A stretch of DNA of 64,000 nucleotides from Pantoea coffeiphila (lineage in GTDB: Bacteria; Pseudomonadota; Gammaproteobacteria; Enterobacterales; Enterobacteriaceae). How positions within the stretch are numbered: the first letter of the stretch is position 1; the number at the start of each line of letters is the position of its first letter. Positions 1-7,835 of the stretch are shown in pieces. The position numbers were made by a program, and so were the translations under genes. Where the stretch lies: NCBI RefSeq assembly GCF_016909495.1, contig NZ_JAFBFW010000001.1, positions 1,178,001-1,242,000 of the forward strand, given 5' to 3'. The notes under the pieces are model-generated. The model was not told the origin of the DNA, ran no database searches, and worked only from the letters and a program-made list of their open reading frames with translations.

Positions 1-304
1 TGAAGGTCGGCGTCACTGCAATCCGCAGTGAGCCGCGGCTGAGATCGTTCACGTCATGAATAACCCGCGTCGCTTCCTGCAGCTCCTGAGAAGCACGGCG
101 AACATACTGAAGATAGGCCTCCCCCACATCCGTCAAGCGTGTTGTTTTGCCTGTACGGTCGAACAACTGAGCATTCAGACTTTCCTCCAGCTGCCGAACC
201 AATTGTGAGAGAGCGGGCTGAGAGACGTGTAGCGCCGCTGCAGCCCTGGTGAAGCTGGAATGTTCAGCGACTGCCATAAAATACCGAATACGTCGGTCGA
301 GCAT
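1..304 (-). CDS. CynR-like LysR-family regulator, N-terminal part (cut by window edge)
   Basis: Reading the minus strand from the ATG at 304 gives about 101 residues beginning [18 protein letters not shown] and continuing through a LysR winged helix-turn-helix ([24 protein letters not shown]). The frame is open to the left edge, so the effector domain lies outside the window. The segment after the helix ([21 protein letters not shown]) closely resembles CynR, the cyanate-responsive activator. It is divergent from cynT with a 110-base gap, the usual cynR-cynTS arrangement. A second CynR-like gene sits near 55.4-56.3 kb beside cynX. Family is secure; that this copy is the cyanate regulator is inferred from position. 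Confidence 0.85.
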   Translation of the reverse strand, partial: MLDRRIRYFMAVAEHSSFTRAAAALHVSQPALSQLVRQLEESLNAQLFDRTGKTTRLTDVGEAYLQYVRRASQELQEATRVIHDVNDLSRGSLRIAVTPTF

Positions 305-311
305 AACCTAC

Positions 312-348
312 CTCATAAGATTATCTGATTCAGATAATAATAAATGAG
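312..348. promoter_or_regulatory. Candidate CynR operator between cynR-like gene and cynT
   Basis: A near-perfect 17-base palindrome (TTATCTGA-T-TCAGATAA, 321-337) is nested in an outer CTCAT/ATGAG dyad (312-316 and 344-348). It lies in the divergent gap, 67 bases before cynT. LysR regulators bind such dyads (T-N11-A type) and autoregulate from them. The assignment is by position. Confidence 0.5.
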
Positions 349-414
349 ACTTTTACCTTATACCACGCTCTGTTTAATCTCTGCCTCACACCCAGTGACA
401 TTGAGACAACATCC

Positions 415-1074
415 ATGAAAGAGATCATTGAAGGTTTTCTTAAGTTTCAAAAAAACGCCTTTCCCGAGCGTGTAAAGCTGTTCAAGAACCTTGCTAACCA
501 GCAGAGTCCCCGGGCACTGTTTATCTCCTGCTCTGACAGTCGGCTGGTGCCTGAACTGGTTACCCAGCGCGAGCCGGGCGATCTATTCGTCATCCGCAAC
601 GCCGGTAACATTGTGCCATCCTATGGCCCCGAACCTGGCGGTGTTTCAGCCTCCGTGGAATACGCTGTAGCCGCACTTCAGGTCAACGATATCGTGATTT
701 GTGGTCACTCTGACTGCGGCGCAATGACGGCCATTGCCACCTGCAAATGCCTGGATCATATGCCCGCAGTCTCAAGCTGGCTGCGTTACGCAGACTCAGC
801 CCGGGTGGTAAATGAGGCCCGCCAGCATGCCGACCAGTCGACTAAAGTCGCATCCATGGTTCGCGAGAACGTCATCGCGCAGTTGGCTAACATTCAGACT
901 CACCCTTCTGTACGCCTGGCGCTTGAAGAAGGCCGCGTGACCCTGCACGGCTGGATCTATGACATTGAGAGTGGGCGTATCGACGCATTTGACAGCCGCA
1001 GCGGCACCTTCATGTCTCTCGCAGACAACCCTGACATTCAGGCCGTTTCCCCACAAACCAGGCGTGTTGCCTGA
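415..1074 (+). CDS. cynT: Beta-class carbonic anhydrase CynT
   Basis: The 219-residue protein has the length of E. coli CynT. It carries the beta-carbonic-anhydrase zinc ligands: Cys39 and Asp41-Arg43 in CSDSR, and His98 and Cys101 in GHSDCG. The enzyme interconverts CO2 and bicarbonate in the cytosol. In cyanate metabolism it resupplies bicarbonate, the co-substrate of cyanase, which would otherwise leak away as CO2. cynS follows after 28 bases, so the two form an operon, presumably activated by the divergent CynR-like protein. cynX does not follow cynS here. Function is well supported by motifs plus the neighbour. Confidence 0.96.
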   Translation: MKEIIEGFLKFQKNAFPERVKLFKNLANQQSPRALFISCSDSRLVPELVTQREPGDLFVIRNAGNIVPSYGPEPGGVSASVEYAVAALQVNDIVICGHSDCGAMTAIATCKCLDHMPAVSSWLRYADSARVVNEARQHADQSTKVASMVRENVIAQLANIQTHPSVRLALEEGRVTLHGWIYDIESGRIDAFDSRSGTFMSLADNPDIQAVSPQTRRVA

Positions 1075-1102
1075 ACACCATATTTATCAAGGAGATGAAA
1101 GT

Positions 1103-1573
1103 ATGATCCAGACTCAAGTAACCCAGACCGCTCGCCAGATCCTTACCGAAACCATTATTCTGGCTAAAGCCCGCAAAGACCTTTCCTTTGCCGAGATTGT
1201 AGACGGGACGGGTTTGTCCGAAGCCTTTGTCACTGCGGCTCTGCTTGGTCAGCACCCGCTACCCGCCAGCGCTGCGGAAGTCGTTGGTCAGAAACTGGGG
1301 CTTAGTGCTGATGAAGTCACTTTACTGCAGTCGATGCCAGTTCGCGGAAGTTTTGCGGATGGGATACCGACAGATCCGACAATTTATCGTTTTTACGAAA
1401 TGATGTCGGTTTACGGTACGACTCTTAAGGCACTGGTTCACGAGAAGTTCGGCGACGGCATTATCAGCGCCATCAACTTTAAACTGGACATCAAGAAGGT
1501 CGAAGATCCGGACGGAGGCCATCGCGCCGTTATCACCCTGGATGGCAAGTACCTGCCCACAAAACCGTTTTAA
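1103..1573 (+). CDS. cynS: Cyanate hydratase (cyanase) CynS
   Basis: The start is the ATG at 1103, preceded by a good ribosome-binding site (AAGGAGATGAAAGT); this gives 156 residues, exactly the E. coli CynS length. The catalytic triad sits at the expected numbers: Arg96 and Glu99 in TIYRFYEMM, and Ser122 in IISAINF. The enzyme reacts cyanate with bicarbonate to give ammonia and CO2, both for detoxification and as a nitrogen source. The N-terminal part (to about residue 75) has the helical HTH-like fold of cyanase and the C-terminal part is the open beta-sheet dimer domain. It is the last gene of the cynTS operon; an open frame extending upstream into cynT is not used. Confidence 0.97.
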   Translation: MIQTQVTQTARQILTETIILAKARKDLSFAEIVDGTGLSEAFVTAALLGQHPLPASAAEVVGQKLGLSADEVTLLQSMPVRGSFADGIPTDPTIYRFYEMMSVYGTTLKALVHEKFGDGIISAINFKLDIKKVEDPDGGHRAVITLDGKYLPTKPF

Positions 1574-1627
1574 CCTCACAGTGACCAGCCCAGGAATGAT
1601 AACTGTTGTAAGCCCACGGTAACCGAT

Positions 1628-1651
1628 CTGGCCGATTTGCTTCTCGGCCAG
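1628..1651 (+). terminator. Stem-loop after cynS
   Basis: CTGGCCGA (1628-1635) pairs perfectly with TCGGCCAG (1644-1651) across an 8-base loop, 55 bases after cynS. No T-run follows, so an intrinsic terminator is only possible. Confidence 0.4.
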
Positions 1652-1710
1652 TCGATATAAAAAAGCATGAAGTGGACAACGTATCGCCCCGGCAGAAATC
1701 GGCCTGCTGT

Positions 1711-1754
1711 AAAAATGAAAACGCTGCCCGGTGGTTTACACACGGGGCAGCGTT
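1711..1754 (-). terminator. Probable pckA terminator
   Basis: AACGCTGCCC (1720-1729) pairs perfectly with GGGCAGCGTT (1745-1754). Read on the minus strand the stem is followed by a T-rich tract (complement of AAAAATGAAAA at 1711-1721). It lies about 70 bases past the pckA stop, fitting rho-independent termination of pckA. Confidence 0.8.
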
Positions 1755-1821
1755 AGATCTTTCAGGTTCAGCGCCTCATTCTCAGCGACGGTGGAGCAAC
1801 CTCTTACAAACTACTCAAAGC

Positions 1822-3450
1822 TCAGCCCTGTTCCAGGCGTGGCCCTGCCAGGGCAATACGCGCACCGGCTTCATTGTCGCTGTACTGTTTAAAGTTGCTG
1901 ATAAACAGCTGCGCCAGTTTCTCTGCGGCTTCCTGCCACTGCGCCGGAGAGGCCCAGGCGTTACGCGGATCGAGGGTGGCGGCATTCACACCGGCAATCT
2001 CCTGCGGAATGGCGAGGCCAAATATCGGCAGCGCTTCCTCGCGCAGTGCGCCCGTTTCCCCTTCCAGGATGGCGTTAACGATCTGGCGCGTATCCTTCAG
2101 CGACAGGCGCTGACCCGCGCCGTTCCAGCCGGTATTCACCAGCCAGACTTCCGCACCGCTCTGCGCCACCTTCTCCTGCAGCACATCGGCGTACTGCGTT
2201 GGGTGCAGCAGCAGGAAAGCCGCGCCGTAGCAGGCCGAGAAGGTCGGCGTTGGGGCGGTAATACCGCGCTCGGTTCCCGCAAGCTTTGAGGTGAAGCCGG
2301 ACAGGAAGTGGTACTGCATCTGTTCCGGCGTCAGGCGCGAAACCGGCGGCAGCACCCCGAATCCATCCGCCGCCAGGAAGATAATGCGTGAAGGATGACC
2401 AGCGCGGGAAACCGGCTGCACGATATTCTCAATATGCGACAGCGGATAGGAGACACGGGTGTTCTCGGTTTTGCTGCCGTCGGCATAATCCACGCTGCCG
2501 TCGTCCCTGACCACCACGTTTTCCAGCAGCGCGTTACGGCGGATGGCGCCATAAATTTCCGGTTCGGACTCCGCCTTCAGATTGATGGTCTTGGCATAGC
2601 AGCCGCCTTCAAAGTTGAATACGCCGTCAGCATCCCAGCCGTGCTCATCATCGCCAATCAGCTGGCGGCGCGGATCGGTCGACAGGGTGGTTTTCCCGGT
2701 GCCGGAGAGGCCAAAGAACAGGGCCACATCGCCCTTCTCACCGCGATTTGCTGAACAGTGCATAGAAGCGATTCCCTTCAGCGGCAGCAGGTAGTTCATG
2801 ACCGAGAACATGCCTTTCTTCATCTCGCCGCCGTACCAGGTTCCACCAATCAGCTGGATATTTTCCGTCAGGTTAAAGGCGACGAAGTTCTCGGAGTTAA
2901 GCCCCTGCTCCTGCCATTGCGGATTCACGCATCCCGCGCCGTTAATCACCGTGAAGTCCGGAGTAAAGTCTGCCAGCTCCTCGTCGGTGGGGGCGATAAA
3001 CATGTTTTTGACAAAGTGTGCCTGCCACGCCACTTCCGTCACAAAACGCACCGCCAGGCGAGTATCGGTGCTGGCGCCGCACCAGGCATCAACGATGTAC
3101 AGCGCTTTCTCCGACAGGTAGTCGGCAACCCGCGTTTTCAGGTGCGCCCATACGTCAGCGGACATCGGTTTGTTATCGTTACGGCCCGTACCGGCATCGG
3201 ACCACCACAGGGTATGACGGGTTACGTCGTCGCGAACGATGTACTTGTCGCGTGGAGAACGGCCGGTGAACTCACCGGTATCCACCGTCACTGCGCCAGA
3301 TGTCGTCAGCGTACCGCGAGCGGGTCCCTTCAGGTCAGCAGCGGTTTCATGTTCGAAGAGCAATTCGTAATTCGGGTTATAGACCACCTCGCGAACATCA
3401 TTGATGCCAAGGCTTGAGAGATGTTGCATGACAGATTGAATGGCGCTCAT
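1822..3450 (-). CDS. pckA: Phosphoenolpyruvate carboxykinase (ATP)
   Basis: It converts oxaloacetate plus ATP to PEP and CO2, the first committed step of gluconeogenesis. The 542-residue product (E. coli 540) starts at the ATG at 3450 (MSAIQSV) behind AGGGTATTCT; the frame is open 13 codons further up but without a ribosome-binding site. Visible signatures are GVLTT-like [26 protein letters not shown], the P-loop GLSGTGKT, and the acidic block [16 protein letters not shown] that binds metal and nucleotide. The gene is monocistronic with its own terminator. It is divergent from a HypT-like LysR gene rather than beside envZ as in E. coli. Identification is firm. Confidence 0.97.
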   Translation of the reverse strand: MSAIQSVMQHLSSLGINDVREVVYNPNYELLFEHETAADLKGPARGTLTTSGAVTVDTGEFTGRSPRDKYIVRDDVTRHTLWWSDAGTGRNDNKPMSADVWAHLKTRVADYLSEKALYIVDAWCGASTDTRLAVRFVTEVAWQAHFVKNMFIAPTDEELADFTPDFTVINGAGCVNPQWQEQGLNSENFVAFNLTENIQLIGGTWYGGEMKKGMFSVMNYLLPLKGIASMHCSANRGEKGDVALFFGLSGTGKTTLSTDPRRQLIGDDEHGWDADGVFNFEGGCYAKTINLKAESEPEIYGAIRRNALLENVVVRDDGSVDYADGSKTENTRVSYPLSHIENIVQPVSRAGHPSRIIFLAADGFGVLPPVSRLTPEQMQYHFLSGFTSKLAGTERGITAPTPTFSACYGAAFLLLHPTQYADVLQEKVAQSGAEVWLVNTGWNGAGQRLSLKDTRQIVNAILEGETGALREEALPIFGLAIPQEIAGVNAATLDPRNAWASPAQWQEAAEKLAQLFISNFKQYSDNEAGARIALAGPRLEQG

Positions 3451-3532
3451 AGAATACCCTGACTCATTGGATGAATGGCGAGGTGGCAATAGCCGACCTC
3501 ATGATGCAGCGGATAGTAACACCGGCTTTGTG

Positions 3533-3576
3533 ATGCAGAAATTGCATTTAAATCATCCGTCATGTAAAAATTGCAT
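3533..3576. promoter_or_regulatory. Dyad and direct repeat in the pckA / LysR divergent gap
   Basis: ATGCA-GAAAT-TGCAT (3533-3547) is a 15-base dyad of LysR-box size. AAATTGCAT occurs twice (3539-3547 and 3568-3576), 29 bases apart. The spacing is about three helical turns, consistent with a regulator contacting two sites upstream of the LysR gene at 3607. This is inferred from pattern and place only. Confidence 0.4.
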
Positions 3577-3606
3577 AGCGATGGGGGCTGAAATCGGAGC
3601 AGAGAA

Positions 3607-4497
3607 GTGCTAAGTAATCTCGAAGTGAAATGGCTTTATGATGTGATTGCGCTGGAGGAGTGCCGCAGCTTTACCCTTGCGGCAGAGAAACGAAATATTT
3701 CTCAATCCTCCTTCAGCAGAAGAATTCAGTCACTGGAGTCCAACCTGGGTTTCAGCGTCTTCAACCGCAATGTGAACCCCCCCCAGTTAACGCCGCAGGG
3801 CAGAATATTCGTCGGCTATGCCAGGAATATGCTCGACGATATGGACTTCCAGATTAGCCGCATCAAGGGCGAGGATAAGCTGAAGCAGAGCATCCGCATT
3901 GATGCCGCCCCGTCGCTTTCCGTTCTGCTGCTGCCCGATCTGTTAGCCGAATACCGCGACAGTCCGGATAAGGTGTTCTTCGTTGAATCGATTAACGTCA
4001 ACGATGCGGTGTTTAACCTGAAAGAGGGGAAAAGTGATTTTATCCTGTCGTTTTATAACGAAGAGCTGATGAATTACCCGTTTATCAATCATAAAATCTT
4101 CGATTCGTCTCTGCACCTGGTCTCGCCCTGCGACCCTGACGGCAAGCCGTTATTCTCAATAAACGATAGCCCGCTGCCGCTGGTTAAATATGCCAATGAC
4201 AGCTACATGGGGCGTCAGGTCAATCAGGTCATCGATCGCATACCGAACACCACCTTTCTGCTGACTTTTGTTTCCTCGATGAGTGAGCTGCTGAAAAGGA
4301 TGATCCTGAAGGGCGACGCCGTTGGCTGGCTGCCTGATTACTCGATTCAGCGTGAGCTGGAAGAGAAGAGACTCGCGATTATGGACCCGGGCCTTACTCT
4401 GAAGATTTCGGCGTATGTTTATCGCTCCGGCGCGCGTTTGAATCTGACGGCAGAGCGCTTCTGGCGCTACATGAAGGAGCGAAATACGGAGGGTTAA
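3607..4497 (+). CDS. LysR-family regulator, HypT/YjiE-like
   Basis: The 296-residue protein begins at a GTG with GGAG seven bases upstream. Residues 8-68 form the LysR winged helix (FTLAAEKRNISQSSFSRRIQSLE); the rest is the periplasmic-binding-like effector domain. Several stretches match HypT (YjiE), the hypochlorite-responsive regulator of E. coli: ETKWLYD-like EVKWLYD, NSYMGR-like DSYMGR, FVSSMSELLK, and ERFWRYMKE near the end. HypT is activated through methionine oxidation; whether this paralogue senses hypochlorite is unknown. It is divergent from pckA, and a small ABM monooxygenase follows after 120 bases. The subfamily call is fairly secure; the ligand is not. Confidence 0.75.
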   Translation: MLSNLEVKWLYDVIALEECRSFTLAAEKRNISQSSFSRRIQSLESNLGFSVFNRNVNPPQLTPQGRIFVGYARNMLDDMDFQISRIKGEDKLKQSIRIDAAPSLSVLLLPDLLAEYRDSPDKVFFVESINVNDAVFNLKEGKSDFILSFYNEELMNYPFINHKIFDSSLHLVSPCDPDGKPLFSINDSPLPLVKYANDSYMGRQVNQVIDRIPNTTFLLTFVSSMSELLKRMILKGDAVGWLPDYSIQRELEEKRLAIMDPGLTLKISAYVYRSGARLNLTAERFWRYMKERNTEG

Positions 4498-4617
4498 GGG
4501 AACTATTGGGCTGCCGTGTGGTTTATCTCAAGGCATCACTATCTGGTGTTGAATCGGAAGATTAAACATGTTACCAGATTTACATAATCCACTATCCATC
4601 CCTGCCAGGAGGCCCAA

Positions 4618-4920
4618 ATGCTAAAAGTAATCGCTGAAGACTTTATCAAGCCCGAACACATCGACACCGTGCTGCCGCTGTACCGCGAGCTGGTTGCCGC
4701 CACGAAAAAAGAACCGCTGTGTATCGCTTACGATCTGTTTATCGATGAGAAAGATCCGGGGCACTTTATCTTTATCGAAGAGTGGCCGGACCGTGCGGCG
4801 CTGGATGTACACTGTGCCACTGCGCATTTTCAGCGGCTGGTCCCTGCTATCAATCAATATCAGCGGCAGGACGGGCGGATTGTTTTGATGGATGCCGTGG
4901 TGAGCCCGGCGACAAATTAA
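4618..4920 (+). CDS. ABM-superfamily putative quinol monooxygenase (YgiN-like)
   Basis: This is a 100-residue single-domain protein of the antibiotic-biosynthesis-monooxygenase fold (dimeric ferredoxin-like). Family features are the N-terminal beta strand LKVIAEDFIKPE, the central FIFIEEWPDRAALDVH segment typical of the family (EEW..AALDAH), and the following HFQRL. Members oxidise quinols or electron-rich aromatics without cofactors, or act as small heme or stress proteins. An AGGAGG precedes the ATG within a good spacing. It lies 120 bases after the HypT-like regulator, so a role in oxidant response under that regulator is possible but unproven. Confidence 0.75.
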   Translation: MLKVIAEDFIKPEHIDTVLPLYRELVAATKKEPLCIAYDLFIDEKDPGHFIFIEEWPDRAALDVHCATAHFQRLVPAINQYQRQDGRIVLMDAVVSPATN

Positions 4921-4934
4921 TCCCCCTCTTCGCG

Positions 4935-4963
4935 GGTGACATTTCCCATCCCGAGATGTCACC
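4935..4963 (+). terminator. Possible terminator after the ABM gene
   Basis: GGTGACAT (4935-4942) pairs with ATGTCACC (4956-4963), followed by the T-rich TTCTTAAATTTT. The stem starts 15 bases after the stop codon. Confidence 0.55.
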
Positions 4964-4974
4964 TTCTTAAATTT

Positions 4975-4990
4975 TGTGACCAGCCTCACA
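4975..4990. promoter_or_regulatory. CRP-like site, distal, upstream of PTS operon A
   Basis: TGTGA-CCAGCC-TCACA matches both CRP half-sites exactly with the canonical six-base spacer. It lies about 220 bases upstream of the PTS gene at 5209, fitting catabolite control of a sugar PTS operon. Confidence 0.7.
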
Positions 4991-5065
4991 AACCACTCCA
5001 CCCGCCACGATATAACAATCCCTTCTACAATCAACACGCTAACAAATCCTGCCCGCCGCAATAAA

Positions 5066-5081
5066 TATGATAAAAGTCACA
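5066..5081. promoter_or_regulatory. CRP-like site, proximal, upstream of PTS operon A
   Basis: TATGA-TAAAAG-TCACA has a perfect right half and a one-mismatch left half. An equivalent site occurs at exactly the same distance from the conserved block in front of PTS operon B (11980-11995), which strengthens the call. Confidence 0.6.
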
Positions 5082-5103
5082 AAATAACAATCAGTCCACT
5101 ATT

Positions 5104-5159
5104 TTCAAGCAAAGGTCACTTTTTTGCTATGTCATCGCCGTAGTGAACAGGGAAAGATA
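5104..5159 (+). promoter_or_regulatory. Promoter block shared by PTS operons A and B (copy A)
   Basis: The first 27 bases (5104-5130) differ from 12018-12044 at one position only. The alignment continues without gaps to a second conserved patch (TGAAC.G.GAA.GATA, ending at 5159 and 12073). It starts 38 bases after the first base of a CRP-like site in both copies. It probably contains the core promoter and the binding site of a shared regulator, for which the AraC protein at 7836-8687 is the obvious candidate. A GG-N10-GC pair (5114/5126) resembles a sigma-54 promoter, but copy B lacks the second G. Confidence 0.6.
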
Positions 5160-5208
5160 GCAAACCTGTTCTGCAAATTTTGCTCTGCGCACACGCTCAG
5201 GAGTCGGC

Positions 5209-6792
5209 ATGGCGGTTTCAATCACCTGGTTATGCGAACTTAATGAAGGGATTCATGCCCGACCCGCTGGCTATATCGCCCGGCTGTGCAACCTGTTTCA
5301 GGCCGCTATCGACTGGGAAAACACCCGCACCGGGCTACGGGCGAATGCAAAAAGCGCCCTCTCGCTGATTGCCAGCGATACGCTGCTCAACGATGAATGC
5401 CGCATCACCCTGGACGGGGAGGATGAACAGCAGGCTGCGGCCCGGCTGCGCGCGCTGCTGGCGGATCTTCCGGCGTTCAGCATGCAGCCCGAACCGGTCG
5501 TCAGCCAGGGCTACCTGCCCCGCTGCCTGCGCGAGCTGAAGCCGCAGGTGATTCAGGGCACCCGTATTCACCAGGGAGCCGCCATTGCCCGGCCGCGGGT
5601 AATGCAGAGCCTGACCTTCGCCGACATTATCGATCGCACTCCCCGGCATGCCGACGGGGTCGAAAGCGAAACGGCGCGCTTTCTTGCCGGGATAGCGTCG
5701 CTGCGCGGGGAGAAACAGCGCGCCCTGAGTCAAACCCGGGGTATTGAGCACGATCTGATTGCGGCGCACCTCACGCTGATTGACGACGGTGAGTTTCAGG
5801 ATGCAACGATCGGGTATCTTAACGACGGGATGAATGCCTGGTCGGCCATCGTCCGGGTGTCGCAGGACATTTGCCAGCAGCTTGAGCAATCGTCCAGCCG
5901 CTACCTGCAGGAACGTACGCTGGATGTGCTCGACATCGCCACGCAGCTGATCGGCGCAGCCTATGGTGAACGGGCGCTGAACAGAAGTCCGCTGCGGCTC
6001 ACTGAACCGGCGATTGTTTTCGCCAGCTATCTGACCCCCAGCCGGTTGCTGATGCTGGACAGAAGCCGGCTGGCGGGTCTGGTGCTGTCATCCACCGGAA
6101 AAACCTCGCACACGGCGATACTGGCCCGCTCGCTGGGTATTCCCACTCTCGCCGATGTCGACTTTGCGCCGCTGACGCTGGATGCCGGGCAGCTAATCGT
6201 CATCGACGCTGAATCCGGCATGCTTATCACCCATCCGGATGAGAACGTGCTGCGCTACTACCGCCATGAAATGGCCGTTCAGCAGGCGATGCAGCAGCGG
6301 CTGCGGGTCAACGCCGCGATGAATAAAGACCAGGCCAGCGCGATGGAAAAACCGCTGCTGACGGTGGAGACGATCTTATGGCGGATGGACGCCCGCGATA
6401 AAAACGAGGCGATCAAAATGATGGTGGATAATCTGTGGCTACAGCAGCGCACCGACGCGCGGGATAAACTCTGCGATGATATCTGGGCGCGGGAAGTGCC
6501 GTTTCCCACCGTCGTCGGCTCGGGTTTTGCCATCCCCCACGCGCAAACCGATTATATCCATCACTCTACCCTCAGCGTGGCAACGCTCCGGCAGCCGATT
6601 GCCTGGGGCGGTGTGCTGGTGGACACGCTGTTTATGCTGACCATTAGTAAAAACGCGCAGAATAACGCGCATATGAAACATTTCTCCACCCTGGCGCGCA
6701 TGCTAATGAACGATGAATTTGTCAGCCGAATCAAACTGGCGAAAGGCCCGAAAGCGCTGTATACGCTGATATCCCGCACGCTGGCCTGCTGA
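5209..6792 (+). CDS. HPr / EI N-domain / EIIA-Fru fusion lacking the PEP-binding EI domain
   Basis: The 527-residue protein is built like the multiphosphoryl transfer protein at 12149 but shorter. Residues 1-85 are HPr-like (His16 in GIHARPAG). Residues 115-355 are the EI N-terminal half with its phosphohistidine His301 (STGKTSHTAILARS). Residues 380-527 are a fructose-type EIIA (His444 in FAIPHAQ). The EI C-terminal TIM barrel, about 320 residues in the paralogue (GLFRTE, PEP-binding and Cys motifs), is absent, replaced by a linker of about 17 residues; the frame is intact. All three phosphoryl-relay histidines survive, so it can only work if another EI phosphorylates it. AGGAG lies five bases before the ATG. 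First gene of PTS operon A. Confidence 0.85.
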   Translation: MAVSITWLCELNEGIHARPAGYIARLCNLFQAAIDWENTRTGLRANAKSALSLIASDTLLNDECRITLDGEDEQQAAARLRALLADLPAFSMQPEPVVSQGYLPRCLRELKPQVIQGTRIHQGAAIARPRVMQSLTFADIIDRTPRHADGVESETARFLAGIASLRGEKQRALSQTRGIEHDLIAAHLTLIDDGEFQDATIGYLNDGMNAWSAIVRVSQDICQQLEQSSSRYLQERTLDVLDIATQLIGAAYGERALNRSPLRLTEPAIVFASYLTPSRLLMLDRSRLAGLVLSSTGKTSHTAILARSLGIPTLADVDFAPLTLDAGQLIVIDAESGMLITHPDENVLRYYRHEMAVQQAMQQRLRVNAAMNKDQASAMEKPLLTVETILWRMDARDKNEAIKMMVDNLWLQQRTDARDKLCDDIWAREVPFPTVVGSGFAIPHAQTDYIHHSTLSVATLRQPIAWGGVLVDTLFMLTISKNAQNNAHMKHFSTLARMLMNDEFVSRIKLAKGPKALYTLISRTLAC

Positions 6793-6814
6793 GCACCCAC
6801 CTGACGAGGCTGAC

Positions 6815-7834
6815 ATGATAAAAATATTAAAAAATACCAAACGGCATTTTATGACCGGCGTGTCGTATATGGTGCCGTTTGTGGTGGCCGGAGGGGTTCT
6901 GCTGGCGCTGGCGGTGATGTTCAACGAAAAGGCCGCCGTACCCGATCATGGCTTTCTGAAGGCGATGTCGCAAATCGGCCTTGCTGGTCTGACCCTGTTT
7001 ATTCCGATGCTGTCGGGGTTTATTGCCTGGTCGATGGTGGATAAGCCGGGGCTGGCTCCCGGTGCGATAGGCGGGCTGATGGCTTACCAGATGGGGGCCG
7101 GATTTTTAGGCGGCATGCTCTCCGGGATTATTGCCGGGCTGGTGGTCTGGCTGCTGCTCAGTCTGATTGCCCGGCTGCGCATCCCCAATTTTCTGCGCAT
7201 GGTGCTGCCGATATTTATTATCCCGCTGCTCGGCACCTTCCTCACCGGCATGGCGGTTTACTACATTATTGGCGATCCGATCGCCGGGCTGATGAAGTGG
7301 CTGAGCGCCTGGCTGGGTAATATGCAGGGCACGTCGTTTATCATTCTCGGCACCGTTCTGGGCTGCATGATCGCCGTTGATATGGGCGGCCCGATGAACA
7401 AAACCGCCTTTTTCTTTGCCGTGGCGCTGATCTCCACCAATCCGCAGCTGATGGCCGCCGTTGCCGCCGCCGACTGCACGCCGCCGCTGGGACTGGCGCT
7501 GGCGACCTTTCTGTTTAAAGACATTTTTAATGATGTGGAGCGCGAAGCCGGGAAGCCTGCGGTGATCATGGGTTTTATGGGCATTACTGAAGGCGCGATC
7601 CCCTTCGCGGCGGCCGATCCGGTCAGGGTGATCCCGGCGATTATGTTCGGCAGCGCGGTGGCGGCCATCCTCTCTCTGTGGTTCGGTGCCACCAACGCCG
7701 CGCCATGGGGCGGGCTGATCGTCTTACCGGTGGTCGGCAACCATTTTGGCTATATCGTTTCGGTCATTGCCGGAACCGTCGCCACCGCCGTGGCGGTGAA
7801 GGTTCTGAAAACCGTTATCAAACCTCGGGCATAA
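6815..7834 (+). CDS. PTS fructose-family EIIC permease (operon A)
   Basis: This is a 339-residue polytopic inner-membrane protein, the sugar-translocating subunit of a fructose-type PTS. It opens with the family N-terminus (HFMTGVSYMVPFVVAGG). It contains the conserved loop DMGGPMNKTAFFF near residue 190 and the GITEGAIPFA motif near residue 258 that line the substrate site. It is slightly shorter than the operon B paralogue at 15209. It follows the EI-less fusion by 22 bases, and the AraC gene begins one base after its stop, so translation is coupled. The substrate cannot be read from sequence; the neighbouring transketolase and transaldolase suggest a ketose or pentitol-type sugar. Confidence 0.9.
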   Translation: MIKILKNTKRHFMTGVSYMVPFVVAGGVLLALAVMFNEKAAVPDHGFLKAMSQIGLAGLTLFIPMLSGFIAWSMVDKPGLAPGAIGGLMAYQMGAGFLGGMLSGIIAGLVVWLLLSLIARLRIPNFLRMVLPIFIIPLLGTFLTGMAVYYIIGDPIAGLMKWLSAWLGNMQGTSFIILGTVLGCMIAVDMGGPMNKTAFFFAVALISTNPQLMAAVAAADCTPPLGLALATFLFKDIFNDVEREAGKPAVIMGFMGITEGAIPFAAADPVRVIPAIMFGSAVAAILSLWFGATNAAPWGGLIVLPVVGNHFGYIVSVIAGTVATAVAVKVLKTVIKPRA

Positions 7835-7835
7835 T

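Noticed and set aside
1672..2289. Open frame of 205 codons on the plus strand
   Set aside because: It is antisense to pckA and its own terminator; no domain seen.
5114..5127. GG-N10-GC resembling a sigma-54 promoter in PTS block A
   Set aside because: The otherwise near-identical copy B has TC instead of GC at the -12 position and no sigma-54 activator (LevR/DgaR type) is encoded nearby, so it is kept only as an alternative.
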